A stretch of DNA of 64,000 nucleotides from Periweissella cryptocerci (GCF_004358325.1 NZ_CP037940.1:1116001-1180000); one strand, 5' to 3'; counted from the first letter of the stretch, positions 19,808 to 29,530 are shown. The notes: generated by a model not told the origin, from the letters alone. Made by a program: numbers and translations.

Positions 19808-20416
19808 TTAAGTAATTCCATCGGTAACTAACCAATGCGTAACAATCGCATAGCTGTCCGGTTGCAAATTACGACATAGCTTAATACCGATAGCACCGGG
19901 ATCCCAAGTTATCTGATACTTGGCGGGACCAGGTGTGGCACCATGGGTTGCAACAATCGGTGTCCAATCATGCTGATCACGGTGCGCTTGGTAATCACTG
20001 GTTCTAATGACTTTTTTGTCGATGCTCTGAAATTGCCCATCACTCATCTGCCGGGTAATGCTAGCTTTAGCACCATCAATCACGTAATCGGCTAGGTCAC
20101 AGGTTTGGCCCTGTGCGCCCACAACTTTGTCAGATTTCACCAAAATTGACCAATCGCCACTATCGTTATCACGCTCATCTTGAATTCGTAAGTGAACGGT
20201 ATCAACGTTGTAGATTGTCTTACCTAATTTTGCCAATGTCCAATTACCAAAATCTGCTGATGTTGCATTGATAATTTTAACGCCCGGCTTCACCTGTAAA
20301 TCTGTCCGCCCAATCGTTTGGGTTTCTAAACTACGGGTAGCTGCTAGCGTTGGCATGGCGTAGTTACTAATTAGTACGATTGTGAGGACGCCAAGCTTAA
20401 TCAACTTGTTCATCAT
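19808..20416 (-). CDS. WxL-like secreted protein with two cysteines
   Basis: A 202-aa protein with a signal peptide cut near TLAAT. The mature part has a first signature-like DWSILVKSD and a distal YAIVTHWLVTDG, the spacing expected of a WxL domain, so it is probably a divergent member. Two Cys residues (in QTCDLAD and KLCRNLQ) could form a disulfide, unusual for secreted proteins of this bacterial group. Its start overlaps the end of the upstream membrane-protein gene by 20 bp, implying translational coupling. Specific function unknown. Confidence 0.7.
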   Translation of the reverse strand: MMNKLIKLGVLTIVLISNYAMPTLAATRSLETQTIGRTDLQVKPGVKIINATSADFGNWTLAKLGKTIYNVDTVHLRIQDERDNDSGDWSILVKSDKVVGAQGQTCDLADYVIDGAKASITRQMSDGQFQSIDKKVIRTSDYQAHRDQHDWTPIVATHGATPGPAKYQITWDPGAIGIKLCRNLQPDSYAIVTHWLVTDGIT

Positions 20417-20918
20417 TAGTCCCCTTTCGCTTTCGCCGTTTGAACAACAATAATAGTAAGAAAAATAGCCCGAAAATTATTAATATCCCACTAAATGTAA
20501 ACCAAAAAATCCACCACAAACCACAACTAGACCTCATCCCTTGATTATCACCTGTTGCGCGCAAATTAAATCTGCCACCAACACTCGAAAACCAAACAAT
20601 CAAATCCTCATATTTTGTGATCCATGTCTTTGGCCGGCGCCGCACTATGTCCACCGCATTTCCTGAGGCGGCTGGTGTCTGCTCAGCGCCAACAATTGGC
20701 GCTGCCTGTTGTTCGGCTTCACCACCCGAGTTGGGTAATGTCGAACTAATTTGCGCAGACTGCCTAAGCTGGCTAACCACTTTACTAGTATCTTGTAGCT
20801 GAAACGTATTCTTGGAAGTTATTTCCGCGGTACTACCCGTCTGCCATACAATTAAGGCTAGCAAAATGCCAAAGACACTAATCAACCACTTGATTTTCAT
20901 TTTGATAGTAACCACCAC
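20397..20918 (-). CDS. Small membrane protein of the WxL locus
   Basis: About 167-173 aa, first gene of the WxL cluster. A hydrophobic N-terminus (signal or anchor) is followed by a Gln/Ser/Ala-rich linker containing LPNSGG, a short domain (KTWITKYEDLIVWFSSVGG), one strong membrane helix (about 133-158) and a basic tail (KRRKRK). WxL loci often include a small LPxTG protein; this occupies that position, but LPNSG lies about 70 residues before the helix and so is not a working sorting signal by the usual rule. The start is uncertain: GTG 20918 or ATG 20900, with GGTGG/AAGG upstream. Not recognised as a known family. Confidence 0.65.
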   Translation of the reverse strand: MVVTIKMKIKWLISVFGILLALIVWQTGSTAEITSKNTFQLQDTSKVVSQLRQSAQISSTLPNSGGEAEQQAAPIVGAEQTPAASGNAVDIVRRRPKTWITKYEDLIVWFSSVGGRFNLRATGDNQGMRSSCGLWWIFWFTFSGILIIFGLFFLLLLLFKRRKRKGTNDEQVD

Positions 20919-21269
20919 CTTCTGAGAAATTGTTCACTTTGCAAAGACACCAACATATCCACTTTTCAATTGCTGAAATGTTTCTAAGTCTATGTAGTTT
21001 TTACTAGAACCTTCATCTGGTCGGTTTGTGGCACTTCAATTGGTACTACATTATTTTTCTAATTTACTGTCACCAGCGACGTACTATTCAAGCATATCTT
21101 TACCATCACCACCGTTTCTGTTACCAATCTAGAGTTTCTCCAATGTAACACTAGTAATATTACTAACTAATTTGGTTCTACATGTGAACTATCTAGGGTT
21201 TTTTCATAATATTTAAAATGCTACTAAATAAACCTAACCATGATAAATTTGAGTTACCAGCCAAAAACT
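20919..21269. other. AT-rich leader of the WxL cluster
   Basis: About 350 bp upstream of the WxL cluster. No gene, repeat or clear hairpin was seen. It must contain the cluster promoter, which could not be assigned. Confidence 0.4.
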
Positions 21270-21473
21270 GTTCTATTTATTCTAGCTCGGGATTATCATT
21301 TCCGTACTTTTCAATCATCGAATTACTGAGATTCTATTGACGGTGTTTTTTCATGCCACTGCGGTCTGTGATTAGTAACTGTTTCCGCTAGCTGGAGAAT
21401 TATTACTAACTAACGCAATTTCCAGACACGGAGTGGCCAATTTTATTCAATCCCACGTCAGACGGAATAGAAC
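21270..21473 (+). repeat. Structured intergenic repeat, copy D (internal deletion)
   Basis: About 204 bp. It keeps the left end (GTTCTATTTATTCTAGC), the left half up to ACTAACTAACGCA and the right end (GGAGTGGCC to GGAATAGAAC), but lacks the hairpin core. The junction joins the left ACGCA to ATTTCCAG of the right outer-stem arm. The right end is about 17 bp from the galU terminator. Confidence 0.8.
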
Positions 21474-21490
21474 CCCAAAAGCCAGGAACG

Positions 21491-21523
21491 CAAAAAATCC
21501 CCTGCACATTGCTATGCAGAGGA
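21491..21523 (-). terminator. Intrinsic terminator of galU and its operon
   Basis: Minus-strand stem CCTCTGCA/TGCAGGGG with an 8-nt loop, followed by ATTTTTT. Confidence 0.88.
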
Positions 21524-21540
21524 CTGATTCATGTATTAAA

Positions 21541-22413
21541 TTACAAAGTCTTAGCGATTTCCTTGATGTATTCGCGCAAGGCATCCTTAGTTTCAGGGTG
21601 TTCCAAGCCAAATTCAATTGAAGTTTCCAAGAAACCAATCTTAGAACCGATGTCGTAACGACGGCCCTTGAATTCGTGGGCGTACACGTGTTGACGCTTG
21701 TTCAAGCTATCAATCGCATCCGTCAATTGGATTTCGTTACCCTTACCAGGCTTCGTGTTTTCCAATTCTTCAAAGATTTCAGGTGTTAACAAGTAACGAC
21801 CGATGATCGCCAAGTCTGAAGGAGCATCTTCTGGCTTAGGCTTTTCAACGAATTGCTTAACTTCGTACAAGCCATCACCCAAGTCTTGGATTGGGTCGAT
21901 GACACCGTACTTAACAGTTTCTTCGTGAGGAACCTTAACGACAGCAAGGGTTGATTCACCAGTTTTTTCGTATTGGTTGATCAATTGCTTAGTCAAAGGC
22001 ACTTCATCCTTGGTCACATCATCACCAAGCAAGACAACGAATGGTTCGTCACCAACGAAAGCCTTAGCTTGGAGCACGGCGTCACCTAAACCACGTGGGT
22101 TTGATTGGCGAATGAAGTACAAGTTGATGTTAGTCGTTTCTTGAACCATCGCTAACTTATCAAACTTACCATCACGTTCCAATGACATTTCCAATTCAGG
22201 GTTTGAATCAAAGTGGTCTTCGATTGAACGCTTTGACTTACCGTCAACAATCAAGATGTCTTCGATACCAGAGGCAATGGCTTCTTCAACGATAAATTGA
22301 ATCGTGGGCTTATCAACAAGTGGCAACATTTCTTTGGCCAATGCCTTAGTAGCTGGCAAGAAACGAGTTCCGAGTCCAGCTGCTGGGATAACGGCTTTAC
22401 GTACTTTTTTCAT
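21541..22413 (-). CDS. galU: UTP-glucose-1-phosphate uridylyltransferase
   Basis: A 290-aa cytosolic enzyme that makes UDP-glucose from UTP and glucose-1-phosphate for wall and polysaccharide synthesis. The nucleotide-binding signature [14 protein letters not shown] is at the N-terminus with MLPLVDKP following; LLGDD and [13 protein letters not shown] are further family motifs. The start was placed at ATG 22413, 10 nt after GGGAG; an ATG three codons earlier is almost fused to that ribosome site. It is the last gene of the pspC-yvlD-hprK-lgt-gpsA-galU series and works with pgcA, which supplies its substrate. Confidence 0.96.
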   Translation of the reverse strand: MKKVRKAVIPAAGLGTRFLPATKALAKEMLPLVDKPTIQFIVEEAIASGIEDILIVDGKSKRSIEDHFDSNPELEMSLERDGKFDKLAMVQETTNINLYFIRQSNPRGLGDAVLQAKAFVGDEPFVVLLGDDVTKDEVPLTKQLINQYEKTGESTLAVVKVPHEETVKYGVIDPIQDLGDGLYEVKQFVEKPKPEDAPSDLAIIGRYLLTPEIFEELENTKPGKGNEIQLTDAIDSLNKRQHVYAHEFKGRRYDIGSKIGFLETSIEFGLEHPETKDALREYIKEIAKTL

Positions 22414-22546
22414 ATTATTCATACTCCCTTAAATATTTACTGGTTTTACTGTTCCCTGTAAAAAGTTAGTTACTTCTTACACAAGAACTATTTTAACAGA
22501 TTATGCCATAATTCGCTAAAATAATCTAAATGTTATCAAACATTAA

Positions 22547-23563
22547 TTAGTTAGTTTCATTTGCTGCTGGACGCTTCATCAAGTCTTTGATAGCTTGGTT
22601 AATGTCTTTATCTTCATACAAAACTTGGTAAATCGCATCAGTAATTGGCATTTCAACGTGGCGTTGTTCTGCTAATTCCTTAGCGGCTTTCGTAGTTGAA
22701 ACCCCTTCGATAACCATGCCCATGTCTTCTTCAACTTGCTTCAAAGACTTGCCTTGACCCAATTGGTAGCCCGCACGCCAGTTACGTGAGTTAGCTGAAG
22801 TTCCAGTAACAATTAAGTCACCAACCCCTGACAAACCAATAAAGGTTAATGGATTAGCGCCAAATGCCAAGCCCAAGCGACTAATTTCAGCTAATCCACG
22901 CGTAAGCAACGCGGCCTTAGCATTATCGCCATAGCCCAAGGCCACTAAGGCACCCGCACCAATCGCGATAATGTTTTTCAAGGCACCACCCATTTCCGTT
23001 CCAATGACGTCATCATTTGTATATACCCGGAAATTTTCAGTTGAGAAAGCAGCTTGGAAACGTTCGGCCGCTTTGATGTCATCGCTAGCAATCGTCACCG
23101 TTGTCAAATCGTGTTTGATAACGTCTTCAGCATGTGAAGGTCCTGAAAGCACTGCTAGGGCTGAGCGATTAGCTGGTGCAACTTCTTCAGCAAGCATTTC
23201 TGAAACACGTTTGTAAGTTCCAGGTTCAATCCCCTTAGTTGCGTGACCTAAAATAACTTTTTGGTTGTTAGCTTTCAATAATGCCCCAAGTTGCTTACCA
23301 ACTTCACGGACACCTTTGGTTGGAACAACACTCAATACCATTTCAACGTCTTTGATAGCTTCGCCCATATCAGCATAAGCCACTAAGTTTTCATTCAACT
23401 TTGCTGCTGGTAAGTAATGTTCATTCGTGTGTTTTTCATTAATTTCAGCGACTTGGGCCGGTTTGTGCGACCACAAGCGAACGTCATTGCCATTTTCAGC
23501 TAAGACGTTGGCTAAGGCAGTACCCCACGATCCAGCACCTAAAACTGCAATTTTTTCTGTCAT
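22547..23563 (-). CDS. gpsA: Glycerol-3-phosphate dehydrogenase [NAD(P)+]
   Basis: A 338-aa cytosolic enzyme reducing dihydroxyacetone phosphate to sn-glycerol-3-phosphate for phospholipid and teichoic acid synthesis. The dinucleotide-binding GAGSWGTALA is at 9-18, a Lys in HATKG is at 110, and the catalytic Lys in GGALKN is at 196, followed by NSRN and a C-terminal ITDAIYQVLYE. Length is standard. It lies 24 bp after lgt in the same operon. Confidence 0.97.
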   Translation of the reverse strand: MTEKIAVLGAGSWGTALANVLAENGNDVRLWSHKPAQVAEINEKHTNEHYLPAAKLNENLVAYADMGEAIKDVEMVLSVVPTKGVREVGKQLGALLKANNQKVILGHATKGIEPGTYKRVSEMLAEEVAPANRSALAVLSGPSHAEDVIKHDLTTVTIASDDIKAAERFQAAFSTENFRVYTNDDVIGTEMGGALKNIIAIGAGALVALGYGDNAKAALLTRGLAEISRLGLAFGANPLTFIGLSGVGDLIVTGTSANSRNWRAGYQLGQGKSLKQVEEDMGMVIEGVSTTKAAKELAEQRHVEMPITDAIYQVLYEDKDINQAIKDLMKRPAANETN

Positions 23564-23587
23564 GCGTGATTCCTCTTTTTAATTGAA

Positions 23588-24427
23588 TTATTTATTTTGT
23601 AGAATACTGTGACCATCTAGATACCAGCGATTATCTGGTTGTGTTTTGCGCCGATAAATCCACAAGGTAATTGCGACCACAAAGATAATTGCGGATAGTA
23701 ATTGTGACACGCGCAACCCGGCAAACGGCAAGTACAAACTATCAGTCCGCATTCCTTCGATAAAGAAACGGCCAAACGAGTACCAGATTAGGTAACTAAA
23801 CAGTACTTCACCTTGTTTGAACAAGTGCTTACGGTGACGTAGGCTAATCAAAACAATGAAACCGGCAATATCCCACAATGATTCCCACAAATACGTTGGC
23901 ATCCGATACTGCCCATTGATAAACATTTGATTAATAATAAACGTTGGCAAATGTAAATCAGTTAAGAAACTCTTGTTAACGACACCACCAAAAGCTTCCT
24001 GGTTCATGAAGTTACCCCAACGACCAATCCCCTGCGCCAAAATCACGGTTGGGGTAATGATATCAAGGAACAACCACGTGCTGATAAACTTATGACGGGT
24101 TACAAGGATAATCATTATTAGACCACCGATTAACGAGCCATAAATCGCAATCCCACCATCCCAGATAGCTGGAATTTCACTGAGATGTTGCTTGTAATAC
24201 GACCACTCAAAGAGTACGTAATACGCTCGGGCAAAAATCAACGCAACCGGTAATGCCCACAAAATCGCATCGTACACATCATCGGCGACTAATCCGCGCC
24301 GCTTGGCTTCACGTACTGATAAGGTCACCGCAATCACTACCGCGGATGCAATAATCACTCCGTACCAGTGCACCTGGATTGGCCCCAAGCGCAAGGCAAT
24401 TGGATTAAGTGCTGCTAACAAATCCAT
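23588..24427 (-). CDS. lgt: Phosphatidylglycerol-prolipoprotein diacylglyceryl transferase
   Basis: A 279-aa polytopic membrane enzyme that transfers diacylglycerol to the lipobox Cys of prolipoproteins, such as the second PstS encoded in this window. The family signature [10 protein letters not shown] is at 135-144, and the later [11 protein letters not shown] and [12 protein letters not shown] segments contain conserved Arg and Glu residues. Seven or so membrane segments are visible. It lies 24 bp downstream of hprK. Confidence 0.97.
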   Translation of the reverse strand: MDLLAALNPIALRLGPIQVHWYGVIIASAVVIAVTLSVREAKRRGLVADDVYDAILWALPVALIFARAYYVLFEWSYYKQHLSEIPAIWDGGIAIYGSLIGGLIMIILVTRHKFISTWLFLDIITPTVILAQGIGRWGNFMNQEAFGGVVNKSFLTDLHLPTFIINQMFINGQYRMPTYLWESLWDIAGFIVLISLRHRKHLFKQGEVLFSYLIWYSFGRFFIEGMRTDSLYLPFAGLRVSQLLSAIIFVVAITLWIYRRKTQPDNRWYLDGHSILQNK

Positions 24428-24451
24428 CCCTAATACCTAACTCTCTTATTT

Positions 24452-25438
24452 TTATTTATTCTTATTGTCTTTGTCAGCTTCCGCAGCTTTGTCGGCTTCG
24501 CTGTTTTCCGCAATCAAACTGTTCAAATTATTATCGAACGTCTTCATGGCATCGTATCCCATTGACTTAGCCCGGAAGTTCATTGCCGCAGCTTCAATAA
24601 TCACGGCCAAATTACGCCCAGTACGTACAGGAATAGCGAAACGGGGAATGTCTACACCTAAAATGTTTAAATTATCGCCAGCGTTACCTAGGCGATCAAA
24701 TTTCGCATCTGGTGACCAACTTTCCAAGTGTAAGTTCATTGAAATCGTTGAGTGTGAACGAACTGCACCCGCACCGTACAAGTTCATAACATCGATAATT
24801 CCGACTCCACGAATTTCCATCAAGTGCGTCAAGATAGCTGGGGCTTCCCCAACTAAACGTTCTTCATCTTGTTGGAAAATATCAACACGATCATCGGCAA
24901 CTAAACGGTGACCACGGCGCACAAGTTCCAAGGCAGTTTCAGACTTACCAACACCTGAATCACCAGTAATTAAGACCCCTAAACCGTAAATATCAACCAA
25001 AACCCCGTGAACTGATTGGCGTTCTGCTAATTTACCACTCAAGAAGTAGGTCATGTTGGCCAAGATCCGTGATGAAGTTAGGTTAGTTGTTAACAATGGA
25101 ATATGTGCTTCTTCAACTGCTTGTTTGATTTCAGGTGGAACCGCTAAGCCTGTTGACACTACAAATGCTGGTGTTTCAGAACTGGCCATTTTACGAGCAA
25201 CCATTAACAGTTCTTCATGGCTCATCCGCTTTGAAAATGAAATTTCAGTTATCCCTAATAATTGCACTCGATCAGGAGCGTAATAGTTAAAGTATCCTGT
25301 CATTTCAAGTCCTGGCCGTGAAATGTCACTGGTCGTAATCAAACGATCAAGATATTCTTCCCCTGCCAAAACTTCAAGCCGCGTATTTTCAACTAAGTCA
25401 CGAATTTGTACTGATTGAATTTGATCTGTTTGTGCCAT
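24452..25438 (-). CDS. hprK: HPr kinase/phosphorylase
   Basis: A 328-aa bifunctional enzyme that phosphorylates or dephosphorylates Ser46 of HPr and thereby controls CcpA-dependent catabolite regulation. Walker A GDSGVGKS at 159-166, the family signature MEIRGVGIIDV near 208-218, and an acidic Lys/Asp/Glu tail that is longer than in many homologues. Its ATG overlaps the stop of the upstream YvlD-like gene by one base (TAATG), so the two are translationally coupled. It is the likely upstream controller of the candidate cre site at the pilus promoter. Confidence 0.97.
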   Translation of the reverse strand: MAQTDQIQSVQIRDLVENTRLEVLAGEEYLDRLITTSDISRPGLEMTGYFNYYAPDRVQLLGITEISFSKRMSHEELLMVARKMASSETPAFVVSTGLAVPPEIKQAVEEAHIPLLTTNLTSSRILANMTYFLSGKLAERQSVHGVLVDIYGLGVLITGDSGVGKSETALELVRRGHRLVADDRVDIFQQDEERLVGEAPAILTHLMEIRGVGIIDVMNLYGAGAVRSHSTISMNLHLESWSPDAKFDRLGNAGDNLNILGVDIPRFAIPVRTGRNLAVIIEAAAMNFRAKSMGYDAMKTFDNNLNSLIAENSEADKAAEADKDNKNK

Positions 25439-25815
25439 TAAAATTCTCCTTCTTCGTCTTTATCTTTATTAACGTACTTTGAAATAACTGCATTCACAAT
25501 TGAAATAATAATCGCCACAACCATAGTCACCCCAAAACTTTTAAAATAAAAGCTTTGTGAACCCACAACTGCAGAGGTTAACTCCAACATGGCTGCATTA
25601 ATCACGATGCTAAATAATCCGAGCGTCAAAATCGTAATTGGTAACGAAATGATAATCAAGAACGGCTTAATCACCGCATTCAAAATCGCCAGAATTAGGC
25701 TCGCGACAATCGCCACCCAAAAGCTTGAAACAAAAAACAAATGCGAACTTTGCATAAAACCAGCTAATGCGATAAATACAATCGCATTAACCAATACTCG
25801 TTGATAAAATTTCAT
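25438..25815 (-). CDS. YvlD-like membrane protein (PF04020 phage-holin-like family)
   Basis: A 125-aa protein with four predicted membrane helices and short loops, ending in a charged tail (KDKDEEGEF). It matches the small YvlD/DUF360 family, often encoded beside PspC-domain proteins in envelope-stress loci, as here: the pspC-like gene ends 3 bp upstream. Its stop overlaps the hprK start. The family name mentions holins by similarity only, and no phage genes are nearby. Confidence 0.85.
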   Translation of the reverse strand: MKFYQRVLVNAIVFIALAGFMQSSHLFFVSSFWVAIVASLILAILNAVIKPFLIIISLPITILTLGLFSIVINAAMLELTSAVVGSQSFYFKSFGVTMVVAIIISIVNAVISKYVNKDKDEEGEF

Positions 25816-25818
25816 AAC

Positions 25819-26172
25819 TTATTTATCATCCTTTTCATCAATTTCAATTGCATGGATTTCCTTACGGCCACTTGGATTGCCAGTAGTTGGTTGCCCTTCC
25901 CCCCGGAACTGGCGAAATGCTTCAAATGGACTAGGATTCTTACTAACTGGTCGTGGCATAATCAACGCCGCCACAATATACAAGGCCACCCCCATTCCTA
26001 ATGTAAATCGTGGTAAAGGCAAGTGCCACATTGGTGCTGATGTCACAATGATTAAGCCGACATAAATTCCTCGTAGTAAGTTAGCGTTCCAACCAAAGAA
26101 TTCGGCGAAGCCACCTAGGACTCCGAAGAATAATCTGTTGTTTGAACGACGTAATTGTTTAGTTTTTTTCAT
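25819..26172 (-). CDS. PspC-domain envelope-stress protein
   Basis: A 117-aa membrane protein. The PspC domain (about 7-72) starts KQLRRSNNRLFFGVLGGFAEFFGW, followed by two membrane helices ending at VAALIMPRP; a soluble, charged C-terminal tail follows. PspC proteins sense or respond to membrane stress. It is the first gene of the operon with the YvlD-like gene and hprK. The ribosome site is AAAGGAA. Confidence 0.88.
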   Translation of the reverse strand: MKKTKQLRRSNNRLFFGVLGGFAEFFGWNANLLRGIYVGLIIVTSAPMWHLPLPRFTLGMGVALYIVAALIMPRPVSKNPSPFEAFRQFRGEGQPTTGNPSGRKEIHAIEIDEKDDK

Positions 26173-26310
26173 GCTGTTTATTTCCTTTCATGCGCCTAGC
26201 GCTAGTTAAAATTCTACACCTTCTAATTTTACCGTATTTATACCAGTTTGGCACGATAATGCACATTTATTACCGTTATCTTCATATTTTGATTGGCAAT
26301 TTTTAGATTG

Positions 26311-26538
26311 GTAGTTGCCACTACGTGCCACGGAAGCTACTTGGTGCACCATGTTGGGAGCCAAGCTTTCCAAGCCTGTAGTCTTGGAAAGTCTGCGTGA
26401 ACTGGGAGAGTAATCGCTAAAGCGCTAACTCTCCTCATTTCTCTTGAGCGAAGTGATGAATCACTTCCCAACACGGTGTAAAGGCTGCGCCCACCAAGTA
26501 GCTTCCTTAGGCACTCCGTTAGTTTGTACATTTTCAAC
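26311..26538 (-). repeat. Structured intergenic repeat, copy E (divergent subfamily)
   Basis: Read on the minus strand it keeps CTAACGGAGTG, GGGCGCAGCCTTTACACCG and CACGTAGTGGC but has new stem sequences that still pair. These are the outer stem AAGGAAGCTACTTGGTG/CACCAAGTAGCTTCC, hairpin 1 GAAGTGA/TCACTTC, hairpin 2 GAGAGT/ACTCTC and hairpin 3 CTTTCCAAG/CTTGGAAAG. The AT-rich outer arms of full copies are absent. It lies upstream of pspC, back to back with copy F. Confidence 0.75.
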
Positions 26539-26619
26539 AATAAAGACTGCGCAAAGCCAAAAATTCTACTCCATTGTTAAACTATTCAAATCAGCGTAGT
26601 GGTCGATAACGTCAATCAA

Positions 26620-27010
26620 GCTATTTATTCTAACGTGGGGTTGTCGTTTCTGCACTTTTCAGGTATCGAATTACTGGGAATCAATTGTCAGTGTTGTTTT
26701 TTTCATGCCATTGAGGCCTAGGGTGGTAAATGTTTTTTCTAGTTTGAGCATTATTCCTAACTAACGCAGTGGCTGGAAATTGCTTGGCGGGCGCAGCCTT
26801 TACACCGCGACTGGGGGAATATGTGTGAAACGCATATTTCCGCTGAGGATGAGATGAGGAGTTTTGGGGATTTATCCCCTAGACTCCCAGCTTATCCGAA
26901 CCTCACAAGACCGCATTTTGGCTTGTGAGGTTGCTTCCAGCACGGTGCGTCAAGCAATTTCTAGACACGGAGTGGCCAATTTTATTCAATCCTAAGTCAG
27001 ACTGAATAAA
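26620..27010 (+). repeat. Structured intergenic repeat, copy F (full length)
   Basis: About 390 bp and close to copy A in the core, with hairpin 3 CCTCACAAG/CTTGTGAGG. Hairpin 2 is changed to GTTTTGGGGA/TCCCCTAGAC, which pairs. The right end lies 11 bp from the phoU terminator U-tract. Confidence 0.85.
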
Positions 27011-27020
27011 ATCATATAAA

Positions 27021-27054
27021 CCAAAAACACACCTACATAATTGCAGATGTGTTC
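27021..27054 (-). terminator. Intrinsic terminator of the pst-phoU operon
   Basis: Minus-strand stem ACACATCTGCA/TGTAGGTGTGT followed by TTTTG, just after the phoU stop. Confidence 0.87.
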
Positions 27055-27064
27055 TAAATGAATA

Positions 27065-27736
27065 TTAAAGGGTTGAGCCGCCGGGGTTCAAGTCGACAAT
27101 CTTACCAGTGCGCTTGTAAACGATCCATTCGGCAATGTTGGTGACATAATCGGCGATTCGCTTCAAGTGACCGGCAACTAGTAAGTAGTCGGTACCAGAA
27201 GTTGCCAGTTCAGAATCTTGTTCAATGCTCTTAATGACGTCTAAACGAACTTGATCAGACATTTCAGCCACTTGTGCATCACGTTCAGCTACTGAAGTTG
27301 CACCAAGCGCGTCATCGTTAACATATACGCCCAAAATATCTTTGACCATTTGACGGGTAATTTCACCCATGTTCGCAATGTTTTCTTCGATGTTAGCCAT
27401 CCGCTTAGTTCCCTTAACCCGGATTGTTGCGGTTGCAATATCGCGGGCGTGATCACCCATCCGTTCAAGTTCTGAGACAGCCTTCAAAACTGTCACGATT
27501 TCACGTAAATCAATGGTAACCGGTTGGTACAAGGCAATCATTTCAAATGTCTTTTTTTCAATTGCCACTTCACGTGAGTTGATTTGTTCATCTTCTTTAA
27601 TAATCAATTGGGCCGTTTCGCGATCGTGATTCACAAACGCAGTCACAGACTTACCAATTGTTTCACTGACCAGCATCCCCATTTCAGTAAATGAGGCGTC
27701 CAAATCAGCTAATTCTTCATCAAATAATCGACGCAT
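27065..27736 (-). CDS. phoU: Phosphate transport regulator PhoU
   Basis: A 223-aa cytosolic, all-helical protein with two PhoU repeats (about 10-95 and 115-205). Each carries the acidic E/D-x-x-x-D-type metal-binding helix, for example ERMGDHARDIA and KRIADYVTNIAEW. PhoU links the Pst transporter to the PhoR kinase and damps uptake and signalling when phosphate is ample. It is the last gene of the pst operon, 51 bp after the second pstB. Confidence 0.96.
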   Translation of the reverse strand: MRRLFDEELADLDASFTEMGMLVSETIGKSVTAFVNHDRETAQLIIKEDEQINSREVAIEKKTFEMIALYQPVTIDLREIVTVLKAVSELERMGDHARDIATATIRVKGTKRMANIEENIANMGEITRQMVKDILGVYVNDDALGATSVAERDAQVAEMSDQVRLDVIKSIEQDSELATSGTDYLLVAGHLKRIADYVTNIAEWIVYKRTGKIVDLNPGGSTL

Positions 27737-27787
27737 ATTTTGTCCCCTTTAGTATGTTTTATTTGTTATCGCTATCCAGGAATTTGT

Positions 27788-28546
27788 CTAACCGAAACGA
27801 CCAGAAATATAGTCTTGGGTTTTCTTTTCTTTTGGATCAGTGAATAGTTTCGTTGTTGGACTGATTTCAATCAAATCCCCATCCATGAAGAATGCTGTCC
27901 GATCAGAAATCCGTGAAGCTTGTGACATATTGTGCGTCACAATGATAATCGTGTAGTCATTCCGGATGTTCATCAACGTTTCTTCAATTTTGTGTGATGA
28001 CACAGGGTCAAGCGCACTAGTTGGTTCATCCAGTAACAAAATATCTGGTGAAACTGCTAATGTCCGCGCAATTGAAACTCGTTGTTGTTGCCCACCAGAT
28101 AGTGACAAAGCACTTTTATGGAGGACGTCTTTAACTTCATCCCAAATGGCCGCTTGCTTTAGCGCCGTTTCAACTTTTTCGTCGAGCACAGCTTTGTTCT
28201 TTTCACCGGCAATGCGCAATCCAAACGCTACATTATCGTAGATTGAGAATGGAAATGGATTAGGTTGTTGGAACACCATACCGATTTCTTTACGCAATTC
28301 GACCGTATCCGTCGTTGGGGCATAGATGTTTTGGCCTTTGAACATGAAGTTACCAGTCACCGTCACACCGTCCGTTAAATCATGCATTCGATTAATCGCC
28401 CGAATATACGTTGATTTACCAGAGCCAGAGGGACCAATCAAAGCCGTAATCCCCTTTTCAGGAAAGTCCAAATCAATTCCGTGTAAGGCTTCTTTTTCGC
28501 CATAATAGAGGCGCACATTTTCAGTTGTTAAAATTGGTTCTGCCAT
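27788..28546 (-). CDS. pstB: Phosphate ABC transporter ATP-binding protein PstB (second copy)
   Basis: A 252-aa ATPase of the PstSCAB phosphate importer. Walker [10 protein letters not shown] near 36-44, ABC signature LSGGQQQR, Walker [14 protein letters not shown], and the switch His in IIVTHNMSQ. Two tandem pstB genes are usual in Lactobacillales. It lies 147 bp after the other pstB, so the two are not tightly coupled. GGAGG precedes ATG. Confidence 0.96.
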   Translation of the reverse strand: MAEPILTTENVRLYYGEKEALHGIDLDFPEKGITALIGPSGSGKSTYIRAINRMHDLTDGVTVTGNFMFKGQNIYAPTTDTVELRKEIGMVFQQPNPFPFSIYDNVAFGLRIAGEKNKAVLDEKVETALKQAAIWDEVKDVLHKSALSLSGGQQQRVSIARTLAVSPDILLLDEPTSALDPVSSHKIEETLMNIRNDYTIIIVTHNMSQASRISDRTAFFMDGDLIEISPTTKLFTDPKEKKTQDYISGRFG

Positions 28547-28692
28547 ATTTCCTCCATAATGTGCTCGTAAGAACTGCCTGCTTAGAATAACTTACTTATT
28601 TTGATAATTCATAATCCGAGCCACCAAATTCACTATGTTACTCACCGAAGCTAGCCGTTCTCGCACCGCACTTTCTCTTTTTCGCACTTTGC

Positions 28693-29514
28693 TTAACCAA
28701 AGTTACCTGAGATGTAATCGTTTGTAATTTCAACTTTTGGCCGAGTGAAAATCTTCCGGGTTTCATCATATTCTAAGACCTTGCCCATATGGAAGAATGC
28801 CGTGTAATCCGAAATCCGAGCAGCTTGTTGCATATTATGCGTCACGATTACAATGGTGTATTTTTCTTTAAGTTCTAATAATGTGTCTTCGATTTGCGAT
28901 GTCGAAATCGGATCCAACGCACTGGCTGGTTCATCGAGCAACAAAATATCAGGCTTCATTGCAATCGCCCGCGCAATTACTAACCGTTGTTGTTGTCCAC
29001 CTGACAACGCAAGGGCGCTTTTGCCCAAATCATCCTTGACTTGATCCCACAAAGCGGCTTGCTTCAATGAAGTTTCGACGATTTCTTCCAATTGTGCCTT
29101 ATCTTTCATTCCGCGTTGCTTCAAAGCAAAAGTGATGTTATCACGAATTGACTTAGCAAATGGGTTCGGCCGTTGGAATACCATGCCGACGTGGCGGCGC
29201 ATTTCATAGACGTCAACTTCTTTTGAATTAATATCAATGCCGCGGTACATGATGTTACCCTTCACCGTCGCAACCGTATCGTTCATCCGGTTCAACGAGC
29301 GCAAGAAGGTTGACTTACCAGAACCAGAAGCCCCAATCAATGAAGTAATCTTGTAACGTTCAAATTGTAAATCGCCTTCACTTAATGCTTCATTGTTGCC
29401 ATAAAAAACTTTTAAATCTTTAGTTTCCAAGGCAATTTCGGCATCTTCGTCAAAACGGTAAATATTCCGTAATGGCGCCGTCGTATTCAATACTTTATTT
29501 TCATCCATCATCAT
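28693..29514 (-). CDS. pstB: Phosphate ABC transporter ATP-binding protein PstB (first copy)
   Basis: A 273-aa paralogue of the downstream PstB with an N-terminal extension of about 25 residues (NTTAPLRNIYRFDEDAEIA). Walker A GASGSGKST, signature LSGGQQQR, Walker B ILLLDEPASALDP and switch IVTHNMQQ are all intact. The gene starts with three consecutive ATG codons after AAAAGGAAA. It lies 17 bp downstream of pstA and is therefore co-translated with the permease genes. Confidence 0.96.
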   Translation of the reverse strand: MMMDENKVLNTTAPLRNIYRFDEDAEIALETKDLKVFYGNNEALSEGDLQFERYKITSLIGASGSGKSTFLRSLNRMNDTVATVKGNIMYRGIDINSKEVDVYEMRRHVGMVFQRPNPFAKSIRDNITFALKQRGMKDKAQLEEIVETSLKQAALWDQVKDDLGKSALALSGGQQQRLVIARAIAMKPDILLLDEPASALDPISTSQIEDTLLELKEKYTIVIVTHNMQQAARISDYTAFFHMGKVLEYDETRKIFTRPKVEITNDYISGNFG

Positions 29515-29530
29515 TTTATTTCCTTTTTTA

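Noticed and set aside
20397..20918. LPNSGG in the small WxL-locus membrane protein as a cell-wall sorting signal
   Set aside because: It lies about 70 residues before the membrane helix; a sorting signal needs the helix directly after the motif.
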